From the NCBI GenBank assembly GCA_036377075.1, contig DASUZB010000319.1, positions 1-50,317 of the forward strand: a DNA stretch of 50,317 bases. Direction: 5' to 3'. Below the pieces are notes generated by a model that worked only from the letters and a program-made list of their open reading frames with translations, was not told where the DNA came from and did not search any database. The position numbers and the translations under genes are program-made. The stretch comes from DASUZB01 sp036377075 (GTDB taxonomy: Bacteria > Actinomycetota > CALGFH01). This document shows positions 1 to 11,543 of the stretch, one piece after another (the first letter of the stretch is position 1; the number at the start of each line of letters is the position of its first letter).

Positions 1-50
1 CCCCTCGCTCGCGGCCAGTTTCAGGACAGCGGGTTCTAGGTTCTGGGGGG

Positions 51-76
51 TGTGGGGGGAGCGGGCTCCCCCCACA
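51..76 (-). terminator. GC-rich perfect hairpin after the Clp N-domain gene
   Basis: A perfect inverted repeat (TGTGGGGGGAGC, two bases, then its complement) starts five bases beyond the stop codon of the minus-strand gene that ends at 81. It can form a 12-bp stem. No T-run follows on the minus strand, so it would be an atypical terminator or a 3'-end stabiliser. The first 50 bases of the window hold nothing else that I recognise. Confidence 0.4.
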
Positions 77-80
77 TGGA

Positions 81-1100
81 TCAGGCGCTGCGGCTGGCCC
101 CGTTGTCGGGGTCGATGCCGTGCTCCCTGAGCAGGTCGCGCAGCCGCTGGACCTCCGCGGTGAGGCGCTCGTTCTCGTCGAACACGGCGGCCAGCTCCTC
201 GAGGATGACCGCCTTGTGCTCGCCGGCCCGTCGCGGCAGGTCGGCCAGCTGCTGCACCACCTGCTGGCGCACGCGCGGAAGGTCCGCGCCGAGCTTGACC
301 AGGATCTGGGCGGCGACGCCGTCGCCCTCGCGCACCAGGCCGAGCAGGACGTGCTCGGTGCCGATGTAGTTGTGGCCGAGCTGGAGCGCCTCGCGCAGCG
401 CCAGCTCCATGACCTTCTTCGACCTCGGCGTGAACGGGATGTGCCGACCCGGCGTCTCGTCGCCCCTGCCGATGATCTCCTCGACCTGCGCCCTGACGGC
501 TTGCAGCGAGATCCCGAGCGACTCGAGCGCCTTGGCGGCGACGCCCTCGCCCTCGTGGATCAGGCCGAGCAGGATGTGCTCGGTCCCGACGTAGTTGTGA
601 TCGAGTAGTCGGGCTTCCTCCTGGGCGAGCACGACCGCCTGCCGACCGCGGTCGCTGAAGCGCTGGAACGGGCCGCCGCGGCGCTCGCCGCGGCCGCCGA
701 AACGTCCGAGCATGCCGGTCTCCTTGCTGTCTCTGGGGCGGAGCCGGCCCGCCAGCCAGCTGGCGGTCTCCACCCGGCTGCCCCGGCCGCCGGTGATGCG
801 GCGCACGAGCGCTGGTAGGGCGTAGGGCGGCTCGGCGTCGAGCTCGCAGCCGACCGTGGCGAGCAGTTGCAGGGTGGCGACCACCGCGATGCGCGGGTTG
901 CCGCGCGCGAAGGGTCGCCGTTCGAGCAGCCCGTGCAGGAGCGCGGCCGCCTGCTCCGCCGGCTCCGCCGCCGCCTCGGCGGCATCGGTCAGCGCCGCCT
1001 CCGCGGCGTCCAGGTCGATCTGGTCGAGCACCGTGGCGGTGTCGACGCCGAGCACGCGGCCGGCGATCAGGACCAGGTCACCGAGGTCGATCGGCCTCAC
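81..1100 (-). CDS. Doc-like (degenerate) reading frame continuous with a Clp N-domain protein
   Basis: From the GTG at 1100 the frame is open for 339 residues. Residues 1-129 resemble the Fic/Doc toxin fold: an N-terminal segment IDLGDLVLIAGRVLGV and a Fic-motif-like stretch RRPFARGNPR at 61-70. The catalytic motif HPFxDGNKR is broken (His to Arg62, Asp to Arg66, Lys to Pro69), so activity is unlikely. Residues 130-339 begin MLGRFGGRG and hold two Clp N repeats (each with HNYxGTEHxLLGL) and a C-terminal coiled segment, with no AAA+ ATPase module. Such stand-alone Clp N proteins are common in actinobacteria and are thought to bind ClpC-type partners or substrates. An internal ATG at 713 has its own strong ribosome binding site, so the Clp N part may be made alone as a 210-residue protein. 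The GTG at 1100 overlaps the upstream antitoxin stop as GTGA. It could be two genes whose intervening stop was lost, or one fusion. Confidence 0.7.
   Translation of the reverse strand: MRPIDLGDLVLIAGRVLGVDTATVLDQIDLDAAEAALTDAAEAAAEPAEQAAALLHGLLERRPFARGNPRIAVVATLQLLATVGCELDAEPPYALPALVRRITGGRGSRVETASWLAGRLRPRDSKETGMLGRFGGRGERRGGPFQRFSDRGRQAVVLAQEEARLLDHNYVGTEHILLGLIHEGEGVAAKALESLGISLQAVRAQVEEIIGRGDETPGRHIPFTPRSKKVMELALREALQLGHNYIGTEHVLLGLVREGDGVAAQILVKLGADLPRVRQQVVQQLADLPRRAGEHKAVILEELAAVFDENERLTAEVQRLRDLLREHGIDPDNGASRSA
714..725 (-). promoter_or_regulatory. Ribosome binding site for the internal Clp N start at 713
   Basis: On the minus strand AAGGAG (725 to 720) lies six bases before the ATG at 713. 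This is better than the site before most starts here. It suggests that the Clp N protein is translated separately although no stop codon separates it from the Doc-like part. Confidence 0.65.
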
Positions 1101-1336
1101 GGCTCGTCGTCCTTGAGCAGCTCCAGCATGCGCCGGTGGCGGGCGAGGTTCTCCTCGAGGAGGCGGCGGAAGCGCCGGTCCGAGCGGCGCTGCTCGACCA
1201 GGGCGGCGATCGCCTCGCGGACGACGTCCGAGACGGAGCGGCCCTCCACCTCGGCGACCGCCTGCAGGCGCTCGGCGAGCCGCGGGTCGAGCCGCAGGAC
1301 CATGTTCTTCGTGCCGCCAGGCTGCTTGGTCGCCAT
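1097..1336 (-). CDS. Ribbon-helix-helix antitoxin-like protein
   Basis: This 79-residue protein has a CopG/MetJ-type RHH fold: a beta strand (MVLRLDPRL) followed by two helices, with SVSDVVREAIAALVEQ as the second. A basic C-terminal tail (RRFRRLLEENLARHRR) could contact a toxin partner. Its stop overlaps the GTG start of the Doc-like frame (GTGA), the usual antitoxin-then-toxin arrangement. The start codon lies inside a perfect palindrome (1335-1358), as expected if the protein represses its own operon. Because the downstream Doc-like partner has lost catalytic residues, this may now be an orphan regulator. Confidence 0.8.
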   Translation of the reverse strand: MATKQPGGTKNMVLRLDPRLAERLQAVAEVEGRSVSDVVREAIAALVEQRRSDRRFRRLLEENLARHRRMLELLKDDEP

Positions 1337-1358
1337 CGTGATACCACGCTATCACGAT
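1335..1358. promoter_or_regulatory. Probable RHH autoregulatory operator
   Basis: A perfect inverted repeat ATCGTGATA, six bases, TATCACGAT overlaps the start codon of the RHH gene and the 24-bp gap to the ABC-F gene. Half-sites GTGATA/TATCAC spaced across about one helical turn are typical of RHH dimer-pair binding. The same half-sites recur in the palindrome at 35737-35752, upstream of the other RHH gene of the window. Confidence 0.6.
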
Positions 1359-1360
1359 AG

Positions 1361-3007
<1,647 letters not shown>

Positions 3008-3103
3008 AGAAGATCAGTCCATGGTCGGCAGGCTGTGGCCCGGCGGGCACTGTGGTCGATGGTCGGTTACGGACGGAGCCGCGGGCAAGCGACTTCTCAC
3101 CGT

Positions 3104-3166
3104 AGACACAAGACACGCGCCAGCGGCCCGTTCTGCGGTCAGGGCCTGCTGGCGCGTGTCTTGTGT

Positions 3167-3168
<2 letters not shown>
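3104..3168. repeat. Long perfect inverted repeat (21-bp arms)
   Basis: The arms 3104-3124 and 3148-3168 are perfect reverse complements (starting AGACACAAGACACGCGC). Inside the 23-base loop a further 5-bp stem (GGCCC 3125-3129 with GGGCC 3142-3146) can extend the hairpin. The right arm ends within the stop codon of the OppF-like gene (3167-3169). It is the longest stem in the window. It may terminate the opp operon despite lacking a T-run, or be a small mobile palindromic element. Confidence 0.75.
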
Positions 3169-5277
<2,109 letters not shown>

Positions 5278-5317
5278 GTGGCTCCTCCGCCAGCCTCCGT
5301 ACCGCCTGCTCTGGCCC

Positions 5318-6301
5318 TCAGGAGTACCGCACCCGAGGATCGAGCACCGCGTAGAAGATGTCCACGAAAAGATTGAACATCACCACGAAGAAGGCGGCGA
5401 ACAGGACCACGCCCTGGATCACGGGCAGGTCGTTGTCGATGATCGCCTGCACGGTGGTCGCCCCCACCCCCGGCAGGCCGAAGACCCGCTCGGTGACGAT
5501 CGCGCCCCCGAGCAGGATGCCGATGTCCAGGCCCAGCATCGTGACCACCGGCGTGAGCGAGGAGCGCAGGATGTGCTTGACGGTCACGCGCCGCTCGCTC
5601 AGGCCCTTGGCCCTGGCCGTGCGGACGTAGTCCTCGCCCATGACCTCGAGCATGTTGCCGCGCACCATGCGGGTGTACAGCGCCGCCGTGCCCACCGCGA
5701 TCGTGATCCAGGCCAGCAGCAGCTGGTTGGCCCACTGTAACGGGTTCTCGGAGAACGGCACGTACTTCGGCGCCGGGGCCCAGCCGAGCTTGAAGTAGAA
5801 GATGTAGAGCAGCCCGATGCCGACCAGGAACACCGGCACCGACACGCCGAACAGCGCGAAGCCCATCGCCGCGCGGTCGCGCAGGCTCCTCGGGCGGAGG
5901 GCGGCCTGGACGCCGATGGGGATGCCGATCAGCAGCCAGAAGAACGCCGAGCCGAGGGTCAGCGACGCGGTGACCGGCAGGCGGTCGAGGATGGTGTTCA
6001 GCACCGGTTCCTGGTTGCGGAACGACCACCCCAGGTTGGGCGGCCAGTTGAGGACCCCGCTCTTGTGCCCGGCGCCGACCAGGTCGGGGCCGTGCAGGAA
6101 GTTGAGGTACTGCTTGTACACGGGGAGGTCCAGGCCCATGCGGTGGCGGATCAGGGCGAGGGTCTCCGGGGTCGCGCCCTTGGGGACCGCCTGGGCGGCG
6201 GGGTCACCGGGGAGCAGGAAGAACATCAGGAACGACAGGATCGAGATCGCGAACAGGAGGACCACGACCCAGAGAAGCCTTCTGACGATGTAGCGCAACA
6301 T
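5318..6301 (-). CDS. Peptide ABC transporter permease (OppB/DppB-like)
   Basis: A 327-residue inner-membrane permease. It begins MLRYIVRRLLWVVVLLFAISILSF, the standard N-terminus and first membrane helix of DppB-type permeases, and holds the EAA loop region (DYVRTARAKGLSERRVTVKHILR) that contacts the ATPases. The conserved end FNLFVDIFYAVLDPRVRYS is present. I chose the ATG at 6301, preceded by AGGAGG about ten bases upstream, over the longer frame from 6322. A strong hairpin separates it from the binding-protein gene. Confidence 0.9.
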   Translation of the reverse strand: MLRYIVRRLLWVVVLLFAISILSFLMFFLLPGDPAAQAVPKGATPETLALIRHRMGLDLPVYKQYLNFLHGPDLVGAGHKSGVLNWPPNLGWSFRNQEPVLNTILDRLPVTASLTLGSAFFWLLIGIPIGVQAALRPRSLRDRAAMGFALFGVSVPVFLVGIGLLYIFYFKLGWAPAPKYVPFSENPLQWANQLLLAWITIAVGTAALYTRMVRGNMLEVMGEDYVRTARAKGLSERRVTVKHILRSSLTPVVTMLGLDIGILLGGAIVTERVFGLPGVGATTVQAIIDNDLPVIQGVVLFAAFFVVMFNLFVDIFYAVLDPRVRYS

Positions 6302-6330
6302 CTGGAGGTGACCTCCTCGCAAAGGCCGTC

Positions 6331-6370
6331 GCCGGGGGGCCGGGCTGGGAAGCCAGCCCGGCCCCCCGGC
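6331..6370 (-). other. Intercistronic hairpin between binding protein and permease
   Basis: Perfect 18-bp GC-rich stem (arms 6331-6348 and 6353-6370) with a GAAG loop, no T-run. It lies between the solute-binding-protein stop (6399) and the permease start (6301). In ABC importer operons such structures often stabilise the upstream binding-protein message or thin out downstream transcription, giving an excess of binding protein. That role is an inference here. Confidence 0.7.
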
Positions 6371-6398
6371 AGACGTCCGTGTTACCGCTGGTGGTTGG

Positions 6399-8126
6399 TT
6401 ATGGGGTGGTCGGGTTCAGCCAGATGTTGGCCGGGTCGAACTCGGCCGTCCATGGCGTGAAGTGGAAGTTCTTGAACCTCGAGGACCAGAAGAACTGGGT
6501 CTTGTCGTACAGGTACGGCACCCAGGGGACGTCGTCCTGCATCAGCTTCTTGTCGATCTGGCCCCAGAGCTGGCCGCGCTTGGCGCGGTCGGGCTCGGCC
6601 AGCGCCTGGTCGATCATGGCGTTGACCGCGGCGTCGTTGGTCTCCGAGTAGTTGGAGTTGCCCGACGGCTGGATCGAGCGGCCGTCCAGCAGCGGCACGA
6701 TGAACGAGCGCGCCGCGTCCCCGGCGTAGTCGGGGCACCAGCCGGCCTGGCCGATCTGGTGGTCGGCGCGCTTGGCCGGGAGCTGCAGCGAGTCGGTGTA
6801 GACCGCCGAGCCGGCGTAGGTCTTGATCTTCAGCTTGATCCCGACCCGGGCCATCGCCGCCTGGAAGGCGGTGTTGACCCGCGCCGCGGCGCCGGCGTTG
6901 CCGCCCACGTACGTGAGCGTCAGGCCGTTGGGGTAGCCGGCCTGGGCCAGCAGCTGCTTGGCCTTGGCGACGTCACCCTTGAAGTCCGGCGAGGGGTAGA
7001 GGTCGAACTTCTGGAAGCCGAGCAGGGTCGGCGTCAGGATGGTCGAGGCCGGGTCGCCGGCGAACGGCCCGCCCCGGGCGCGCTGGATGGCGATCTTGTC
7101 GGTCGCGTAGTTGATCGCCTGGCGGACCTCCTTCTTGGAGATCGCGCCCGCGGACGGGTTCTGGCCCAGGACCATGTAGCGGATGCAGCCGGTGGTGTTC
7201 ACCGAGAAGCGCTGCTTGAGGTCGGGGTTGGTCGACAGGCGCTGCAGGTCCGCGTTGGGCGGCTGGGTGTCCTGCGAGATGTCGGCGTCGCCGCGCTCGA
7301 TCGCCTGCTGGATCGCCTCGGGCTCCAGCCCGATCTTGATCTGGACCTTGTCGACCCAGGACTTGCGCAGCGGGTCGGTGGCCGCGTCCCAGTTCTCGTT
7401 GCGGACGAAGTCGGCTTCCTTGTTCGGCGTGTACGAGGAGATCCGGTACGGCCCGGCGCCGACCAGGTGCTTGTTGAAGTCGGGACCGACCTTGTACTTG
7501 GAGGCGTAGTCCCTGGGCAGCGGCGTGAAGAACGGCATCGTCAGGATCGACTTGAAGTCCGCCGCCGGCTTGAGCAGCTCGATGGTGAGGGTGTTGCCCT
7601 CGGCCTTCATGCCGGAGATGGTCTTGGCCTTGCCGTCGCCGAACTCCTTGGCGCCCTTGATCAGGTTGGTGTAGCTCTGGCCCGATCCCGGGTTGGTCTT
7701 GTCGTACTCCCGCTCCACCGCGTAGATGAAGTCCTCGGGCTTCACCTCACCGGTGGCCGGCTGGCTGTACTTGATGCCCGCCTTGACCTTGACCGTCCAG
7801 GTCTTGTTGTCGCTCGACTGGGCCTCGCCGTCGGCCAGGTCGGGGACCGGGATCGACAGCTCGTCGCCGGTCTTGGTGATGTCGTAGGAGTACAGCTGCC
7901 TGGTCAGCAGCCGCATCTGCGTCCACGACACGGTGTAGTAGGCGTTGGCCGGGTCGTAGTAGTCGACGTCGGCGTTGTTGACGATGCGCAGCGTGCCACC
8001 CTTCTGCGGGGTGCCCGCGTTGCCGCCGCCGCCACCGCCGCCCCCGCCGCCACCACCACAGGCGGACAGGGCCAGCGCGAGGCCGAACCCGAGCGTGAGG
8101 GCCCGAGCCAGCGTCCGTCGTTGCAT
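6399..8126 (-). CDS. Family 5 peptide-type solute-binding lipoprotein
   Basis: 575 residues. A signal peptide with lipobox LSAC (Cys23) is followed by an uninterrupted run of 12 glycines, then KGGTLRIVNNADVDYYDPANAYY, the usual start of the SBP_bac_5 fold. Later family hallmarks include VKVKAGIKYSQPATG, PEDFIYAVERE, GAGPYRISSYTPNKEADFVRN and RQAINYATDKIAI. It should be anchored to the outer face of the membrane and deliver oligopeptides or a related solute to the permeases. The ATG at 8126 has GAAAGGG upstream. The glycine run is encoded by a GGN tract (8022-8057) prone to length change. Gene order is permease C, binding protein, permease B, ATPase D, ATPase F. Confidence 0.93.
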   Translation of the reverse strand: MQRRTLARALTLGFGLALALSACGGGGGGGGGGGGNAGTPQKGGTLRIVNNADVDYYDPANAYYTVSWTQMRLLTRQLYSYDITKTGDELSIPVPDLADGEAQSSDNKTWTVKVKAGIKYSQPATGEVKPEDFIYAVEREYDKTNPGSGQSYTNLIKGAKEFGDGKAKTISGMKAEGNTLTIELLKPAADFKSILTMPFFTPLPRDYASKYKVGPDFNKHLVGAGPYRISSYTPNKEADFVRNENWDAATDPLRKSWVDKVQIKIGLEPEAIQQAIERGDADISQDTQPPNADLQRLSTNPDLKQRFSVNTTGCIRYMVLGQNPSAGAISKKEVRQAINYATDKIAIQRARGGPFAGDPASTILTPTLLGFQKFDLYPSPDFKGDVAKAKQLLAQAGYPNGLTLTYVGGNAGAAARVNTAFQAAMARVGIKLKIKTYAGSAVYTDSLQLPAKRADHQIGQAGWCPDYAGDAARSFIVPLLDGRSIQPSGNSNYSETNDAAVNAMIDQALAEPDRAKRGQLWGQIDKKLMQDDVPWVPYLYDKTQFFWSSRFKNFHFTPWTAEFDPANIWLNPTTP

Positions 8127-8281
8127 GTTCCCACCCTTTCGGGGCCGCCGACCGTCGGCGGCCAGGTACCGAGTCGGTAGCGCGCCGCGCGCCATCCCAC
8201 CGAACGCCGGCGCCCGGTCCGGTCGGGCAACCACCTCCCTTCCATCCCCGCCCCGCTGGGGCGGTGGCTGAGCTTCGCTGT
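8127..8281 (-). other. Intercistronic spacer with two inverted repeats
   Basis: The 155 bases between the OppC-like stop and the binding-protein start hold a hairpin CCGCCCC-GCT-GGGGCGG (8248-8264) just after the stop, and a palindrome GCCGCCGAC-C-GTCGGCGGC (8144-8162) just before the ribosome binding site of the next gene. They may set the relative expression of the two genes. I see no small gene here. Confidence 0.5.
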
Positions 8282-9265
8282 CTACAGGCGACTGGCCGTC
8301 TGGGTCCCGCGGGGGTCGAAGGCGTCCCGCAGGCCGTCGCCGAGCAGGTTGAAGGCGAGCGTGGTGAGCAGCAGCGCCAGGCCCGGGAACACCAGCATCC
8401 ACCAGGCCACCGTGTAGTAGGTGTTGGCGTCGGACAGCATCTGGCCCCAGGTCGCCGTCGGCGGCGGCACGCCCATGCCGAGGAACGACAGGTACGCCTC
8501 GGTGAGGATGTTGGCCGGGATGATCAGCGTGGCGTAGACGATGATCGGCGCGGCCAGGTTGGGCAGGATCTCGCGGAAGATGATGCGCATGTTGCTGGCG
8601 CCGAGCGAGCGGGCCGCCTCCACGAACTCCTTCTCGCGCAGCGACAGCACCTGGCCGCGGATCACCCTGGCGATGTAGGTCCAGGTGACGAACGCGATCA
8701 CGAAGATGATGATCTGGAGGCTCGGGCGGAACACCGAGACGAGGGCGAGCGCCAGCAGCAGGAAGGGGATCGACAGCAGGATGTCCATCAGGCGGGAGAG
8801 CGCGGTGTCGATCCAGCCGCGGTAGAAGCCGGCCACCATGCCGACCACGACGCCGATGCTGATCGCCAGGCCGGTGGCGACCACGCCGACGACCAGCGAC
8901 ACGCGGGCGCCGTAGATCACCCGGCTGAACAGGTCGCGGCCGAAGTTGTCGGCGCCGAACCAGAAGTGGAGCTTGACGTTCGGGCCGTTGGGGTTGCCGA
9001 ACGCGTTGGTCATCTTGTCGTACAGGCTGGTGTCGTTCGGTGGGTGGCCGAGCACCTTGACGACCAGCGGGGCGCCCGCCGCGATCAGCACCAGGAAGAC
9101 GATGAAGAAGAAGCTCGCCACCGCCACGCGATCCTTCTTCAGGCGGGCGTACGCGAGCTGCGTCGGCGTGCGGCCTTCGATGCGCTTGACCGGCTCGGAC
9201 GAGTCGGCGACCGGTTCACCCGGCTCACCGGCTGTTCCCTGGCCGGCGGGAAGGACCTGCGACAT
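8282..9265 (-). CDS. Peptide ABC transporter permease (OppC/DppC-like)
   Basis: 327 residues, first gene of the opp operon. A soluble N-terminus is followed by the first membrane helix (VAVASFFFIVFLVLIAAGAPLVV), the periplasmic segment ending HFWFGADNFGRDLFSRVIYGARVSL that is diagnostic for OppC/DppC permeases, and the EAA region (EFVEAARSLGASNMRIIFREILPN). It ends GDGLRDAFDPRG, the standard C-terminus. The ATG at 9265 has GGAGG five bases upstream and is preferred to the GTG at 9277. Confidence 0.92.
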   Translation of the reverse strand: MSQVLPAGQGTAGEPGEPVADSSEPVKRIEGRTPTQLAYARLKKDRVAVASFFFIVFLVLIAAGAPLVVKVLGHPPNDTSLYDKMTNAFGNPNGPNVKLHFWFGADNFGRDLFSRVIYGARVSLVVGVVATGLAISIGVVVGMVAGFYRGWIDTALSRLMDILLSIPFLLLALALVSVFRPSLQIIIFVIAFVTWTYIARVIRGQVLSLREKEFVEAARSLGASNMRIIFREILPNLAAPIIVYATLIIPANILTEAYLSFLGMGVPPPTATWGQMLSDANTYYTVAWWMLVFPGLALLLTTLAFNLLGDGLRDAFDPRGTQTASRL

Positions 9266-9377
9266 CTGCACCTCCACCTACACACTTACCACCGGACGGC
9301 GCCGGCCTTCAGCTCGGGCGGGAGCGGGCGTGGCGCCGCACGAGTCCCGAAATCGCTCTCCACCGCCGTGCGTTCCG

Positions 9378-9453
9378 GATCGTACTGCAAATACGATCTG
9401 GGCGTCTGTAAGACTTTTCTCAGCTCAGAGGGGTTGTTACGGGCTCGCGTAAC
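9378..9453 (-). promoter_or_regulatory. Candidate control region of the opp operon
   Basis: The spacer upstream of the permease is clearly less GC-rich than its surroundings. It contains an inverted repeat GATCGTA-N7-TACGATC (9378-9398) and a second one GTTACG-N6-CGTAAC (9436-9453). These look like operator half-sites for a dimeric regulator. I could not fix a convincing -35/-10 pair. The second repeat is just downstream of the neighbouring SCO1664-type gene, which ends at 9465. Confidence 0.4.
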
Positions 9454-9464
9454 GGTTTTCGGAC

Positions 9465-10214
9465 TCAGACGAGCGGCCACGGGTAGGACCGTCCCGACCC
9501 CGGACGGGGAAGCTTGCCTGCCTTGGCGAGCGAGCCGGCCCTCGCGGCCAGTGCGGCACGTTCGTCCGGTTCGAGCAGGTCCTCGAGCGCGGCGCGCAGT
9601 TCGCCGTCGGCCGCCCCGGCGAGCCGGGTGAGGTCAGCCACGACCTCCGCGTCCAGCCGCTGGTCGGCCAGGTCCCACAGGACCGTGCGCAGCTTCGGCT
9701 CGGCGTGGAAGCAGACGCCGTGGTCGATCGCCCACACCCGGCCGTCGCCGTCACGCAGGCAGTGGCCGGCCTTGCGGTCGGCGTTGTTGGCCACCACGTC
9801 GAAAGCGGCGATCCGCGGCAGCGCGGGGTGGCAGTCGGCCAGCAGGTCGAAGGCGGTCACCTCGGGGTCGGCGTCGACCCACAGCTGCAGCGAGCCGATG
9901 CCGAACGGCCCCTCGCGCGCGACCGTGAGCGGCACCAGGCTCCAGCCGAGCCACTCGCTGAGCCGGTAGGCGGCCACCTCGCGGCGGTACAGGGTGCCGC
10001 CGGGGAAGTCCCACAGGGGGCGCTCGCCCCGCTCCGGCTTGTAGACGGCCAGGCCGCTGAGCCCCTGGTGGCGGACCTCGGCCAGCATGGTGGCGTTGGA
10101 AGCCCAGGGGATGCGGCCGAGCAGCTCGATCTCGCCCTCGGTGAGCCACGCAACCGCTCGGTCCTCCGGCACCGCCGTGGCCTCCCCGCCGGCGGGCGGC
10201 CCTGCCTCGCTCAT
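9465..10214 (-). CDS. SCO1664 family kinase-like protein
   Basis: 249 residues, matching the actinobacterial SCO1664 family, distantly related to the phosphatidylinositol kinase/HipA fold. Visible motifs are NATMLAEV (nucleotide-binding loop region), AVYKPERGERPLWDFP (Lys and following motif), FDVVANNADRKAGH (catalytic-loop-like, with Asn and Asp) and WAIDHGVCFH (DFG-like metal-binding motif). The biochemical reaction is not established. The ATG at 10214 overlaps the DUF3090 stop as ATGA; these two genes and the phosphatase form one operon. Confidence 0.88.
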   Translation of the reverse strand: MSEAGPPAGGEATAVPEDRAVAWLTEGEIELLGRIPWASNATMLAEVRHQGLSGLAVYKPERGERPLWDFPGGTLYRREVAAYRLSEWLGWSLVPLTVAREGPFGIGSLQLWVDADPEVTAFDLLADCHPALPRIAAFDVVANNADRKAGHCLRDGDGRVWAIDHGVCFHAEPKLRTVLWDLADQRLDAEVVADLTRLAGAADGELRAALEDLLEPDERAALAARAGSLAKAGKLPRPGSGRSYPWPLV

Positions 10215-10756
10215 ACCGTTACGGGCCGGTGGCCGTTCTGGGCGGGGCAGACGTGGCCGGTCGGGTCGAGCGGGTTGCCGCAGAGGGGACAGGGCGGCCG
10301 CCCGCGGCCGACCACCTCGGCGCCGTGGCGGGCCAGCACGCGCAGCTGCGGCCGCGTCACCCACAGGCGCACCTCCCGCGGGTCCTGCAGCTCGTCCAGC
10401 TCCTCTTCGCCGGCGTCGGTGAGCAGCTCGGTGGCGATCATCACGAAGCGGTCCCTGTTGGGGTCGTAGTCGAGCGAGAGCTGCCCGACCCGGAAATCGG
10501 GCTCGAGCGGCTCCTCCAGGGCGAGGTCCCCGGTCTCGGCGGCCTGCACCTCGTCGGGGTCCTCGGGACGTTCGGCGGCGAGCTCGGTCAGCACCGAGGT
10601 CAGCCGCTCGGCCAGCGCCCGGACCTGCTCCTTCTCCACCACCAGGGTGACCTGCTCCAGGCCGGATGCGGCCTGCAGGTAGAAGGTCCGCTGGCCGGGG
10701 GAGCCGACCGCGTCGGTGGTCAGGCGGGTGATCGGGTCGAGCTCACGACTCGGCAT
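10211..10756 (-). CDS. DUF3090 family protein
   Basis: 181 residues of the actinobacterial DUF3090 family, function unknown. The N-terminal half shows FYLQAASGLEQVTLVVEKEQVRALAERL; the C-terminal part has a zinc-ribbon-like pair CPLCGNPLDPTGHVCP, consistent with metal binding. The ATG at 10756 lies inside the 3' end of the phosphatase gene (14-bp overlap), so the longer frame to 10855 is not needed. Always found in my experience with the histidine phosphatase and the SCO1664 protein, usually near mycothiol genes, which are not seen here. Confidence 0.87.
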   Translation of the reverse strand: MPSRELDPITRLTTDAVGSPGQRTFYLQAASGLEQVTLVVEKEQVRALAERLTSVLTELAAERPEDPDEVQAAETGDLALEEPLEPDFRVGQLSLDYDPNRDRFVMIATELLTDAGEEELDELQDPREVRLWVTRPQLRVLARHGAEVVGRGRPPCPLCGNPLDPTGHVCPAQNGHRPVTV

Positions 10757-11438
10757 CGGCCTCTCCCTCCTCGGGCCTCGGCCGGGCCTCGCGCGCTTCA
10801 GGCAGGCCGGCGTCACGCGCCTGGGCCGGTGGCTTGGCCAGGTCGGCGACGTCACCGGTGTCGTTGAGGCGCAGCAGCAGCGGCAGCGGCGTGAAGGCGA
10901 TGGCGGTCAGGCTGGCCGGCGCGATCTCCAGGCGCTGGTACAGGTCGAGGTGCAGGCCGAGGTAGTGGGCGGTCACGGCCTTGATGACGTCGGCGTGGCT
11001 GCACACCAGGACGGTCTGGCCGCGGTGCGCGGCGCGCAGCCGCTCGCAGGCCGCCACCGCGCGGACCTGCATCTCGTAGAGCGACTCGCCTTCGGGGAAG
11101 CGCGCCGCCGATGGCAGGTACCGCACCGTCCGCCAGAGGTCCTCCTTGGCCAGCTCCTCGAGCCGGCGCCCGGTCCAGTCGCCGTAGCGGACCTCGCCGA
11201 GCTCGTCGACGACCTCGACCTTGAGCCCGTGGGACTCGGCCACCGCCGCAGCGGTCTGCCTGCAGCGTTCCAGCGGGCTCGCGTAGATCGCGTCGAGCGG
11301 CACGGCCTCGAGCCGCTCCGCGAGGGCTCGGGCCTGCTCGCGACCCTCGTCGCTGAGGTCGATCCCGGTGGTCCAGCCGCTCAGCACCGAGCCGGTCTTG
11401 GCGGTGACCGCGTGGCGGACGAACAGCATACGGTCCAT
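10743..11438 (-). CDS. Histidine phosphatase family protein (MSMEG_4193 type)
   Basis: 231 residues of the phosphoglycerate-mutase-like phosphatase superfamily. The RHG-type motif appears as LFVRHAVTAKTG with the phospho-accepting His, the second catalytic His is in VLVCSHADVIKA, and the conserved LGEVRYGDWTGRRLEEL follows. The C-terminal 30 residues are low-complexity and charged. The ATG at 11438 has GAGGTG upstream; a GTG at 11450 is possible. First gene of the three-gene operon. Confidence 0.88.
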   Translation of the reverse strand: MDRMLFVRHAVTAKTGSVLSGWTTGIDLSDEGREQARALAERLEAVPLDAIYASPLERCRQTAAAVAESHGLKVEVVDELGEVRYGDWTGRRLEELAKEDLWRTVRYLPSAARFPEGESLYEMQVRAVAACERLRAAHRGQTVLVCSHADVIKAVTAHYLGLHLDLYQRLEIAPASLTAIAFTPLPLLLRLNDTGDVADLAKPPAQARDAGLPEAREARPRPEEGEADAES

Positions 11439-11457
11439 TGACAAAGGCACCTCGTTC

Positions 11458-11502
11458 GGCCTCGCGCGCTTCGGGCAGCCCGGGCCTCGCGCGCTTCAGG
11501 CA
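11458..11502. repeat. Tandem pair of a 20/21-bp repeat, third copy at 10784-10804
   Basis: GGCCTCGCGCGCTTCGGGCA (11458-11477) and a copy with A for G (11482-11502) lie in the leader of the histidine phosphatase gene. The sequence of 11482-11502 recurs exactly at 10784-10804, inside the 3' coding end of that gene, where it encodes part of LPEAREARP. The copies suggest a short duplication that carried coding-end sequence into the leader. Confidence 0.6.
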
Positions 11503-11543
11503 ATCCCTGCGGATCCCTGCAATTCTACGGAGGTGGCGCACGC

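Noticed and set aside
6462..8180. A 572-codon plus-strand frame
   Set aside because: Antisense of the peptide-binding protein gene; low-complexity composition.
9286..9480. 64-codon minus-strand frame upstream of the opp operon
   Set aside because: Lies in an AT-richer control region with two inverted repeats, overlaps the SCO1664-type gene and has no binding site or motif.
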